From Plantago major (lineage: Eukaryota > Streptophyta > Magnoliopsida > Lamiales > Plantaginaceae), in NCBI GenBank assembly GCA_026545765.1, contig CM048839.1:46670677-46734676 (forward strand): a stretch of DNA of 64,000 nt. Reading direction: 5' to 3'. The notes under the pieces are model-generated. The model had not been told where the DNA came from. It saw only the letters and a program-made list of their open reading frames with translations, and did no database searches. Positions 23,573 through 34,499 of the stretch are shown one piece after another. How positions within the stretch are numbered: the first letter of the stretch is position 1; every line of letters begins with the position of its first letter. The translations under genes and the position numbers were made by a program.

Positions 23573-23980
23573 TTGCAGTGGAAGCTCTCAGTCGATGGCT
23601 CCAGAAATACCAAAGGAAGTGGGCTTGGCATAGTCCTTACCTCGCCAGACGGAGACACAATCCAAAGAGCCATTCGATGTGGATTCAAAGCAACCAACAA
23701 CGAGTCCGAATATGAGGCGCTTATAGCTGGCCTCAACTTAGCTTGGGATATGGGCGTAAAAATCATTCAGGTACAATCGGACTCACAGTTAATAGTTAAC
23801 CAATTGCAGGGCTCTTACCAAACCAAAGACACCAAGATGGCTGCCTATCTATAGCTAGTCAAGGAGTTGTAGTCCTCCTTCGAGGAGTTCTCTATTTCAC
23901 AGGTACCAAGGACGAACAACAACCACGCAGACGCCCTTGCCAACTTGGGAGTGGCCATCCAAACCGCAACCCCAATGACT
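23573..23980 (+). pseudogene. pol: Second (archaeal-type) RNase H of the Tat-like element
   Basis: Key blocks are LSVDGSRNTKGSGLGIVL (first catalytic Asp), NNESEYEALIAGLNLA (Glu), VQSDSQLIVNQ (Asp) and, after two TAG codons near 23,850, NNHADALANLG (last Asp). An additional RNase H between the RT-RNase H and integrase is characteristic of Tat-lineage gypsy elements. Confidence 0.85.
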
Positions 23981-23989
23981 ATTCCTGTA

Positions 23990-25283
23990 GTGTATGTACA
24001 ATGGCCTGCAACATGGAAGGGTGAGCCCGCCAACCAGACAGTGGATGATATAACAACTGAGTCAAGTTGGATGACTCCACTAATATTGTACTTGTCCAAC
24101 GGAGAACTTCTAGAAGACCAAAGCGAGGCAAGGAGGGTAAAGGCAAAGGCAGCCCGCTTCGCGCTCCTCGACGGACAACTCTATAGGAGATCCTATTCAG
24201 GACCCCTACTCAGGTGCGTAACTAATAATAAAGCCAGACACGTTCTGACTGAGTTGCATGCAGGAGAATGCGACAACCATTCCGGAGCCAGAAGTCTTGC
24301 CCACCGAGCACTAACAACCGGGTACTATTGGCCAACCATGAGGGATGATACTCTAGATTTTGTGAGAAAATGTGACTCATGCCAAAGACACTCACACATC
24401 AGCCATCTCCCACCAGAGAGGCTACACCCATCCATCGCTCCATGGCCTTTTATGAAATGGGGGATGGACATAGTAGGGAAACTACCTACTGCACCAGGCC
24501 AACGAGTGTACATGCTCACATTAACCGATTACTTCACCAAGTGGGTGGAAGCAGAGGCCTTCAAGCAAGTCCGTGACACAGAGGTAAAAAAATTCATTTG
24601 GAAACATGTGATTTGCAGTTACGGAGTCCCCTACGAAATCGTGACAGACAATGGCTCCCAGTTCATAAGCTATGGGTTTCAAGATTTTTGCAAAGAATGG
24701 GGAATCAAGCTTACATTTTCCACTCCACGCTATCCCCAAGCAAATGGACAAGCGGAGGCGACCAACAAGACTATCATGAACAATCTCAAAAAACGGCTGA
24801 AACAAGCAAAAGGAGCATGGGCGGATGAACTCCCAAGCGTCCTATGGTCGTACCGAACCACACCAAGGACTCCAACTGGAGAAACACCATTCAGCATGAC
24901 ATATGGAACTGAAGCAGTCATACCCATAGAATTGGGACTACCCACAGCAAGATACAAAATGGCTAGCGAACAGACCAACGACGTAGAATTGGCACACGAG
25001 CTCGACTCGGTTGACGACCCGGAGTGCCGCCTACCAACAGAAGGCTGCACAACACTTCAATAGGAACATTCGCGTATGAACCTTCAAGCAAGACGATTGG
25101 GTTCTACGCAGGGTATTCCAGAACACAAAGGAGACAGGAGTTGGAAAGCCTGGACCAAATTGGGAAGGTCCTTACAAAATCACAAAGGTAGTAGGCAACG
25201 GAGCCTACAAGCTAGAAACCAAGGAAGGACGACAGATAGCCAACAGTTGGAACGCCATCCACCTAAAGAGGCATTTTTTTTGA
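23990..25283 (+). pseudogene. pol: Tat-like integrase
   Basis: The zinc-binding HHCC region (HAGECDNHSGARSLAHRAL and KCDSCQRHS) is at about 24,260-24,390. The catalytic core carries WGMDIVG, then TDNGSQF, then PQANGQAEATNK (D, D, E). The C-terminal GPY module (NWEGPYKI, GNGAYKLE) ends at TGA 25,281-25,283, after a stop at 25,061 and frameshifts. The enzyme joins element cDNA to the genome. This copy is broken only in its C-terminal part. Confidence 0.87.
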
Positions 25284-25324
25284 TACACTTGTTCTTCCGA
25301 GGATGATCTTTTGTGAAAACACCC

Positions 25325-26041
25325 CGAACTGACCAGGGGCAAGTCGGTTATCTAACCCGACTGGCAGTTCGGGTAAACGCCCCACCCCCCATAAACGTCT
25401 TGCAGGAGCAAGAGACATACAACTAGTCTCCATTCCTTGACGCTCACAAGTCACGCAGCAGCATGGGCATACATATCCTCGGTGAAGGTACAACTACTTG
25501 TACCCATGAGATTGATTTCTCACTACAATCAGCCGACCTGACAAGGGGCTAGCTGGTCACCTAACCCAGCTATGCAGGTCGGTTATCCGCCTCACCCCCC
25601 AAACCTTTCCAAGAGGATTGATTCCACTCATGTTGCAGGCTGACGCATCATGAGTACGATTGAAGTAATGCCCACGCGACACATCTTACTTCCAGGTGAT
25701 CATCCAAAACATTATGCTCAACAAAACCAACCATCCATCAGGCTGAGCAACAAAAACACATGGACTCACATCTATTTTGATTGGCTTGCACTTGCTTAAT
25801 CCATGAGATGCGCCAAAAACAACTCCATGGTTTAGACAAGTGGAAGCCTCTCAAAATTGATGATCACTACCATACAAGGAATGTCAGCTCCCTGCACCTG
25901 TTGGCAAGTAGACTGTACAACTGATCAGGTATGAACCAAAGTCACCTTTTGAGATTGATTTCTCTCTAACACAACCGATTTGACCAGAGGCTAGTCGGTC
26001 AATTAACCCGACTAGGCAGGACGGTCCAACGCCTCCCGTCT
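25325..26041 (+). repeat. Three dispersed hairpin blocks
   Basis: Related blocks of about 65 bp lie at about 25,325-25,390, 25,533-25,601 and 25,977-26,041. Each has a GACCAGGGGCAAGTCGG-like arm, a TAACCCGACT-like arm and a run of C or CGCC at the end, so the RNA could fold on itself (for example AGTCGG with CCGACT). The stems vary together: the second block has AGCTGG with CCAGCT. Confidence 0.6.
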
Positions 26042-26096
26042 CCAAGAGGGTCCATCACTAAATTCTATAGTCAGGACACAGGGTGAACTCCACAAA

Positions 26097-26450
26097 ACCA
26101 GCCGTCTGACAAACGCAGCTTGACATCCACATGCAAGCTGACACAACATGGCATCCACTGCAGTCGACCGGCACCCCGTCGATTAACGCAGCTGACATCA
26201 ACTCGCAAGTCGATCGACACCCAATTCGACTGACGTAGCTTGATATCCACCTGCAAGCTGACTGGCACCCATCCATCTGATTAACGCAGCTTGACATCAA
26301 CCTGCAAGCTGACTGACACCCAGTCGTCTGTCTGACGCAGCTTGACATCCACCTGCAAGCTGACTGGCACCCAACCGTCTGATTAACGCAGCTTGACATC
26401 CACCTGCAAGCTGACTGACACCCAACCGTCTGACAAACATAGCATGGCAC
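26097..26450 (+). repeat. 51-bp tandem repeat
   Basis: About seven imperfect copies of a unit containing ACGCAGCTTGACATC, CACCTGCAAGCTGACTG and GCACCCAACCGTCTG follow each other. The Cys-rich reading frame on the minus strand is only the translation of this repeat. Confidence 0.85.
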
Positions 26451-26968
26451 CCAACGACAAGCTGACATACATAGAAGCCTGACTGACCCACCGTGGCACA
26501 AATTCGACGAAGTAGGCGAACGAACACGATCATAGTTCAAGCACTACTCCTTTGGACTAGAGCTTAAACTGGGGGACACACCTAGTAGACAGAGTTCAAC
26601 AGTGCCAAGCGCGTCGTCTAGAGGTTAGCCTGCTATTTTTCATTCAAATTTGTACGACAAGCATGACTGCATGATTTATGGCTATGTCTGACTCTCCATT
26701 ATGAACTACGTTTTAGTATAAATTCCAAGAACAACGCATCTTTAAATTCATGTGTTATTCACTACTTTGAGCTACTTTACTCATGTATGATAATTTCAGT
26801 CGAATACTTATGTATTTGAGATTACGTTTATTGCGACTATCATACAAGTTCAAATATGAGACATAACGTCCCATAGCCTACGCGGCTCGAGACATCCCAG
26901 GAACAACCCAAAATAAACTCCAAGGCCACAAAAAGCTTGCACAATCGATCCAACCCTACAAGGGTAAT

Positions 26969-28341
26969 TGTTGGTCCATATAACGGCAAAGTAAAAGACT
27001 AGGAGGGGGGGGGGGGGGTTCTGATACTTAAATTCAGAGCGCGGAAGACTTTAAGATAGATAAGTGTAGAAACAATAAGTTTGTGTGTGTGCTTTGCTGA
27101 AATGTAAATACAGAAAGGTAAATGACACAGCAAGTATAGTGGTATCTAGAGGTGGCGTAATCCTCCAACTAATCCACTTCGGTCTTTCTGAGACCTAGAA
27201 TTCACTAGAACAGATAATTAAGTTCACCTTACAATAATCCTATTCTAAGATTCCTAAACAAATGGTTCCCAACCAAATGTTCCCCCTGAGTTATTCCCCA
27301 GCTCCTAGAGCTAAGTACTTCCTCTACTCAGATAACCTTGGAGTTACTCCCTGATTTCCCAAATCAAGTACTTCCTCTACTCCACGCCTTGTTGGTGTTG
27401 GTTATAAGGTTTTGTCAGAGAGGCTTCTCGTATAACTTTTCAGTTATGTTTTCAGAGAGCTTGGTAGAACAAGACTACTTAATACACTTGTTCAGTGGAT
27501 GGCAGTCTGCTCTTTTCTGACCCAAGTAATTGATGTCCGTTCTGGAGAATGAGCTTCAGAAAGGGTATCTGACAGTTCAACTCTTTCACGAATAACAATC
27601 TCTTGTTAAGGTTCAGGAAAACTTAGAACTACTAGTGATTCTTCAAGCAACATAAAGCTTTCAGAAAGGGTAGTAGAGTGCTTGAGAGAATACATTGCTT
27701 GATGGTAAGTTTGCAATTGTAAGTTGTTAGTTGTAATTCTCAGCATCTAAGTTTGTGATATACATAGATAAATTTGAGAGGCATTTGAATTATATCCGTT
27801 GTGCTCTCTATCAAATTATATCCGTTTTTATCTTGAACTATGTACTTAGAAGTCACTATCTCATTTTCAGAGAGGTTTTGCTTTTTACAGCATTTCTGCC
27901 GATGCATTTAATGCATAGTACTGTTCATTGTCCTTTAGTCTCAACGGATACAAGAGCCTTTCTGATGGCTTGCATGCTCCTTACTCATAATGTCATATGT
28001 CCAGTTGCTTAATTCAAATGTAAGTAAATACACTTAAGTGAGGATGAAGGACATAGTCTTTCTGAGTTAGACTTAAACTTTGATGTCTTCATAAATCTTG
28101 TGCCATCTTCAGTCTTCTAATCTTCTGATAAGCTCCATTGCTAGGATTGATCTTCATGGTCTTCTTGAAATAAAAATTACACTCGGAGACCTATAATCCT
28201 AATACAAGATTTACTAGACTACTCATACTCAGTGATTTCCTCTTTTACAATGTTCAAGTGAACCAAGAGTACTTAATCACCTTTCTGGCCAAGATAAGAA
28301 CATGTGATGAGTGATCAAAATACTAACAGATATTCCTAACA
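26969..28341 (-). repeat. 3' LTR of copia-1
   Basis: The plus strand starts TGTTGGTCCATATAACGG and ends ATATTCCTAACA. It matches the other LTR closely but lacks about 60 bp between two G runs near 27,003 and has a shorter GTAAGTT repeat near 27,720. Confidence 0.93.
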
Positions 28342-28362
28342 AATTTCCCCCTTTTTGATCAG
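28342..28362 (-). promoter_or_regulatory. Polypurine tract of copia-1
   Basis: On the minus strand GATCAAAAAGGGGGAAATT directly precedes the 3' LTR. This is the expected plus-strand priming site. The remaining 28,363-28,658 stretch is untranslated. Confidence 0.75.
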
Positions 28363-28658
28363 TCATCCATGACTATGTTTTGAGTCCTATTACAACTTTG
28401 TAATCCTGGAAGAGAAAATAATTCCCCACTTAATGATTTCAAATGATATTCAATTTTAGTTGAATTAAGTGCGGAAAGTAAATATCAACCAAATCACAAG
28501 AAGTGATCTTTGCTGATAAGTTGTCATCTATTATAATGTTTCTGAGAGTATGATCTTCAGAAAGGTACAGTTTACAGAAAGAGATGCAACTTTTACAGAT
28601 AGAGAAAATCAGAAACAATCAGCAAGATTACAAAAAGTAACAAAACATACTAAGTAAA

Positions 28659-31600
28659 TTAGAACAAAGGAGGATCCAAGCTCCAAGAGAGTATTCTAAT
28701 GTTACTAGTCTTCAAGTCTTCAGAAATGTAACTTGGGTTCAAATACCTCAAGTTCTTCAGCATTCTTTCTGGATTAGTTGGCATGAGCATCCACTTTTCT
28801 GCATTCTTGGACATAGTCATAAAGAGTCTTTCTGACAGAGAGCTTTGTTTTATGGATAAATCACATATTTCTTGGTAACTCTTGCCAAGCTTATGATTTT
28901 TCCGCAGAAAGTGTTTGACTGTAAGTACTTTCCTGCACCCGTGCATGGTCTACTTTAAATGAGATAGGTTGAAATACTTGTATATTTCTTCCAGATAGTG
29001 TAAATCATCTAGGTATTCATCTAATGTCATGTAGAATGACTCATAGGTTGAAACACCTAGTTTGTTCTTCTTGCTGTAGCTACCATCCAGTTTTCGTACC
29101 TTGTGTACATCATCAGGCTTTGGGTAAGGACAGGCAAAAGAAAGGTCCATCTTTCTGGCTTCATTCCTCTTCTCTACTTCAAAGTTTAGCCAGGCATGAA
29201 GGTGCTCAGATTTTAGTAATTCTGGATTGCCTTCTCTCCATTCCAGTATCTGGTTGAGGATGGGAGTTGGAAACTTATCATTGACAAGTAGATGTTGTAG
29301 CTCCAGAATCCAATACCCTCTTTTGTTCAGAATGCACCTATGTGAAGACTCTTCATTAGTGGTCTTCACATACTCAATGTGGACATCCGTTGGCCTTTCT
29401 TGATGAGTTTCTCTGTTTACTCTGCCAAACTGGGAATCCCTTCTTGCTCTTCTGTTGGGTGGCTTTCTGTCAGGAGATCCTCTAACCCTTTCTTCCTGCC
29501 TTGGGGCTGTGCTGGTGGAAGTTCCTTGTATTGACTTGGTATTTCCAGAAGGAGTTCTGGCTGCCAAAGGCATTGCTGCCAGAGGGGGTTGTGAGGTGCT
29601 TGCTTGCCTTCTTCTCTTGTGAAGTGGATGTTCATCTGTATCAGATTCATCCTCATCATCATTGAAGTTTAACAATGGAGGCTTGTAGCTTTCTTGACCT
29701 TTCACTTCTCCTTCTTCTTGGTTTTCTCCTTTTTCAGGATTATTCTGGTTGTTCCCTTCTGAGTTCCTAAGGGACTTGGTTCCCCTAGTGACCATAATTC
29801 TCAGCCTTCTGGCTGGTTGATCTGGAACAACTTCTTCAGCAGGGGCGTCTCCAGTGTTCTTGATGACTAGTTGACTTGAGGAGGGAGGCATTGATTGTTT
29901 TCTCTTTCTTCCTCTGCCTTTCTGAGGCATCTCTTCTTCCCCCTTAGTCATGAATGACTGACTCATAATAGAATAAGCTTCAGAGAGTGAGTCAAAGTTT
30001 TTCTGGAGATTGTTGTGCACCCTGACCAATTCTTGAATTTCTTTCTTCAACTCGTTGTTCTGCCTAACCAGTTCCTGATCCTTTCTGTTGAGTTCTTCAA
30101 GTGGCCTAAGAATAGCATTGGCTTGCAGAACAACATGGCTGGCTTCATTAAATGCTGCATTAGCATTGTTACAATCCTCATCCCTGACCAACCCTAGGTC
30201 TTTCTGAGAGAGAGCTATGCTGGTTGCTCTGTTGAGTAAAGCAGCAGCCAATGGCTTCATCTCTTCTGGGACGGATTTTAGCACTTCGGTGTCTTGGGCA
30301 ACTAGTGTCTTTCTGAGTTCCAAAAAGATACTGTTCCTGGCACGGTGCTCTTCACTTCTTGAACTACTTGGTGCAGAGAATATATGAGGAGCAAGTAGGG
30401 CTCTCTTGTGCTGAGTGACAAGTCTTTCATCTTCTGCTTCAGTAATCAAGTTATGGTTGTCTTCAACATCACTCTCATTATCCTTTTCTTGGATTGTTTG
30501 CAGATTGAAAATCTTCTTCTGTTTTCCATCAAGTGTGCTGGCCTTCTGAGAAGATGTAGAAGGTCTTTCTGATGCAGTCTCAGCATCATGCTCTTCATCA
30601 TCATTGTCATCCATGACATCTATCTCAGCAGCTTTGACAACAATGGCATCCTTCAGATTTCTTTGCTCATCTAGGAGTGCCAATTACTTGGCATTAGCTT
30701 CTTTGAGCTTTTGGATTTTGGCCTCCTTCTCATCAACAAGAGCTTGGCACTCTAAGTTGATTCTCTTCTCTTCTTCCAACACTTTTCTGAGTTGTTCAAT
30801 TCTAAACTCAGCGGCTGAAATTTCTTCTATGGCTTCATTTTGCTCAGCCTGTTGGGTATCTTGATGAGACTTGGGAGGTGATGATGATGGGGCTTTCTGA
30901 GCATTGGAAGGAGTAGCCTTTTCTCCACTTCCTTTGCTAGCTTTCTGAATCCTGCCTTGTCCAGGTTGGGGATCATCATTCTGATCATTATCATCATCAT
31001 CATCCTTTTTCTTGTTTTCTTGACTTGGATGCTCAGAAGGGGGTTCTTGGTAATCGTTTTCGTCCATCTCCTCTTCATCCTCTGAAACCAGGTTGATCAC
31101 ATTTGGGAATGTAATCATCCTCCCATTTACTTCTTCTTGCTCAGCTAGGTAAGTAGTGAGCTTGCTGGGCAATGCAGGATGGGTCACCATATGCTCTTGG
31201 GTTTGAGCATCCGCAGACTTGAAATCTGCTAGAATTTTTGTGCTACTTCATGAATGAAGTCTTCATGCATCAGAGTGGCAAATGAGTAAGACTCTGTTGG
31301 GAACAGTGCATGGATGTAGTCTTCCAGATTTAGGGCAATTGCTCTTTTTTCTGGGACGTCGATTACTCTTGCTATTTCAGAAAGGTCAGCCTTTCTGAGT
31401 TTCTGCCATTGTCTGAAGCACTTTAGATGTTTCTTGAGAGTGTGCTTCTGGAAAGCCTTGAGTAAATCAACTGGCAAAAATTTTTGAGCCTGTGTCGGAA
31501 CACTAGGCTCATTTGCTTGGACTTTTGCTTGCTTGGGCACAGAGGCCTCAGATACCTTGTTGTGAAGAGAAGTCTGATCCTCATCAACCTTTCTTTCTGC

Positions 31601-33573
31601 TTGAACTTCGAAGTGAGGAAGCTCAGTTGCATCTTTCTCAGAAACCTTGGAAGTTTCTGGCACCTTTTCTGCAGATACTGCTTGTTCAGCAGTTTAAGTT
31701 TCTATTGGAGGAGTTAACAAGAATGTTTCTCCATCCAATTGTTCTTCTGACTGAGCCTTCACAGCAGAAGGCTCAGTAAATGCTTCCTCAGAGAGCTTTT
31801 CAGCTTCTGGAATCTCTTGGTTTTGGGGTGTTGGTTCCACCACCACTACTTCCTCAGTTAGAGCCTGTAGAACAGGATTTTCTTGTTGTTCTGAGGTTGG
31901 TGGAATCTCTTCTTCATTCAGAGGGGTGGAAAAATTAACTTCCCCCTGAGATTGTGTCTCAAAGTTGGCCTGAATAGAGTCAGGCTGATCATTGATCTCT
32001 TGGACTTGTGGTGATTCCACAGTCTTTCTGTGCTCATTGTTGTTTTCCTCTGTAGTATCATTCTGAGTATCCATCTCAGTTTGATCCCTTTCTGAGAGTT
32101 GAGCTCTCTCAGAAGGTTGAGGAACCTGTTCAAGAACAGGGTTTTCTTCAGCAATATTATATGCTGGTGTTGTGAATGTGGAAGCAATGTCAAGATCTTC
32201 CATCATTCTATCTTCCTCACCCAGGCCTTCTTCTTCCTGCTGGACAGAGGGGCTCTTGTCTTTCTGAAGAGCTGAGTTTGATGCTCCTCCATGGGTCTCA
32301 TACTTGTATCTTTTGAGAACTGTTGCAATTACTTCATCATCCTCAGAATCACTATTCTTTGTTGGTGCAGACCCATCTATGATATTTCTATCATCTCTGG
32401 AGAGTTCTGGAGCAGTCTGTTTCAGGATTCTTGGGGCTTTCTGGAACTGCCTTTCTGGGCGAACAACATCTTCTGAGACCTTGTCTCCAGAAGGATGTGC
32501 CTCTTGTATGTTTAGGGACTTGGAGGCTCTTTTTCCTTGAGTCCTCTTTCTCTTGGCAGCTGGAGGTTTAGCTTGAGCTTTCTCAGAGACCTCCTAACCT
32601 TGCTGTGCAGTTTCTTCTGCCTTTCTGAGTACGTTCTCAGCAGCAATTTTCTCCTTTTCTTCAAAGGCGTGTCCGAAAAGGGAGTTGGTGACTGGGATTT
32701 CTTGTTTTTCTCTAAGAGTAATTCCCATTGTTTCCAGAATGTGACATATCCTGAGACCAAAGTGCATATTGGCCTTTGGCTCAGCAAGGCCATTGATGAT
32801 CTTGGGCTCAAATTCCTCAATATGTCCAAGGAATTTGTTGAAGGCGTACTTCCCCCAATTGAAGTGGGTTTCCTGCCCTTCATGCTTCTTGTTCAGAAGA
32901 TGCATCATCATCCATCTCTCCATACTTATCTGGTCCACTCCACCTTTGTTTCCATCAAAGCAACGGACCAGAATGACAGCTGAGGTACTCCAGTGTTTCT
33001 GGAGATGACTAGTTCTGATGGCTTTCAGAACAAAGTCTCCTGGGCAACCTTTTGCATTCTCCAACTGGATTGCCTCAAATAGCTCTTTGACGCCTTGAAT
33101 CATAGATGCGTCCTTGATGTTGATATCTTCAATTGTTCCTCGATTTTTCAATCGGAATATTTTGCAGAAAGCCTTGCAGTCTAGAACAATTTCTTGTCCT
33201 TGGATTTCAGTCTGCATGTATTTCTCTTCTTCATGATTCACAACCTTTGTGAAGATTTTGGAGTTGTTATAGAACTCCAGTATGTCCATTGTGGATAGTC
33301 CACTGGGTGCAGCAGATAGAAGCCTGTAGATATGGGAATTTTTCAGCATCCCAATATCAGTTTCCTTTCTGGTCTTGAAGGTATAACTGCTGGTACATAT
33401 TTCTTCACTAGAAAAGCTCCCCAATTCATTTTGTGATTAGGGTTCCAGTCCGATGGAGTAAATTCTCCCAGAAGGCGTTTATTCAACACCTTAAGTTCCT
33501 TTCCTCCTTGCTTTTCAGCAGGAGTAGACGATGCGGCCTTAGGGTTCTTGGTGGTCATCTTCTTGGGTGCCAT
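28659..33573 (-). pseudogene. Copia-1 large extra ORF in env-like position
   Basis: This ORF starts at MAPKK (33,573), downstream of pol and in the same direction. It would encode about 1,640 residues if the lesions were ignored: a frameshift at about 33,350-33,420, in-frame stops at about 32,592, 31,692 and 30,684, and frameshifts near 31,210 and 28,948. An N-terminal globular part has PSGLSTMDILEFYNNS, QGQEIVL and FNWGKYAFNKF. An acidic Glu/Gln/Ser-rich middle follows, then a small domain (LKKHLKCFRQWQKLR, YIHALFPTE) and NGRMITFPNVINLVSEDE. A coiled coil (about 30,800-30,650 and again near 30,050) precedes a basic nuclear-signal-like stretch and a C-terminal domain (GYWILELQHLLVN, HAWLNFEVEKR, ESFYMTLDEY). 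No signal peptide or membrane segment is evident. Copia-2 has a homologous ORF. The function is unknown; I would not call it an envelope protein. Confidence 0.8.
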
Positions 33574-33761
33574 CTCTTTATATAAAGTTTTGAGTGAGTG
33601 GTTTTGCAGATGAATTTTGCACAAATAATCGAGATTAGTCTATCTTTTCAGAAGACTAAGCAAAAAAAGTTGAGTTTGCATAAATCTTGAGAGATTTTGC
33701 TATTTTGATGCAAGTTTGAAATTTCGGAATTGGTAAGAGTGTTTGTCTTTTACCCAATTCC

Positions 33762-33780
33762 TATATATATATATATATAT
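33762..33780 (-). promoter_or_regulatory. TATA-like tract before the copia-1 extra ORF
   Basis: A (TA)n run beginning CTATATATA on the minus strand lies about 190 bp upstream of the ATG at 33,573. Copia-2 has CTATATATATGGG at the matching place, so it may be an internal promoter. The rest of 33,574-34,499 is an untranslated spacer after pol, with GGATACCCGTTCCAGAA at about 34,338. Confidence 0.45.
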
Positions 33781-34499
33781 AGCAGACAAAATGTACAAAG
33801 ATACAACATACATACAGCTGAATATGAATGCATGTCTTTATATCTGCATAGGCGTGGTACGTCCTTTGTACTTCATTAAATGCGTAGTGGGCCATGTCTG
33901 CATTTCTCAATAGACATTACTTGCTTTGTTTTAATCTCAACCATTGAGATCTAGCATTTATTCATCAAGGGCTTATATTGAATATCTTGTAATCAACAAA
34001 TGGTATTGTGCCGACTTGATGGATTTTTAATATGCTACATTCATTGTGTCACTAAGTAAAGAGTAAGAACACTTTAAGCGTTTGAGCTTATCATTCTGAG
34101 TGTCAAGTCCTTATCTATATATTGTTTATCATGAAAATGGTAAAAATACAAGACATTGGACAAGTTTGACTTTCAGAACTTATACTTTTCGGGCTTTGTG
34201 TGTCTTTTCTCTTTATGACTAAATAGCTTTCTGAATTCAAGTGTCAGAAGCTTCAGTTGTTTGAATGTATTTGACCCATTTTCTGTAAGTAAGTTCTAGT
34301 CTTATTTACTTACTGAATGTGTACCAACCTTTGCCTTTCTGGATACCCGTTCCAGAAATGTTTTGCTTTTCTGAGTGTTGTTACTCAGAAACCTTTGCAT
34401 CACTTCTTATCAACTTGGCTTTCTGAGAACATGTTCTCAGAGACCTACTTCTTTTCTACCTCACTTACTCTGACTTCAGAGATTCAGGACATTTTTTTT

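Larger units (their letters stand above)
25284..26968 (+). other. Non-coding region after pol of the Tat-like element
   Basis: No gene is seen. The stretch holds three related hairpin-forming blocks, a 51-bp tandem repeat and, at about 26,570, a purine tract AAACTGGGGGACA that resembles the 3' polypurine tract at 47,750. The copia-1 target duplication GTAAT is at 26,964-26,968. Confidence 0.6.

Noticed and set aside
26058..26540. Cys-rich ORF with 17-residue repeats on the minus strand
   Set aside because: It is the translation of the 51-bp tandem repeat in a retrotransposon untranslated region; no start context or homologous gene.
28659..33573. Calling the extra copia ORF an envelope gene
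   Set aside because: Position alone suggests it; no signal peptide, membrane segment or glycoprotein-like features are visible.
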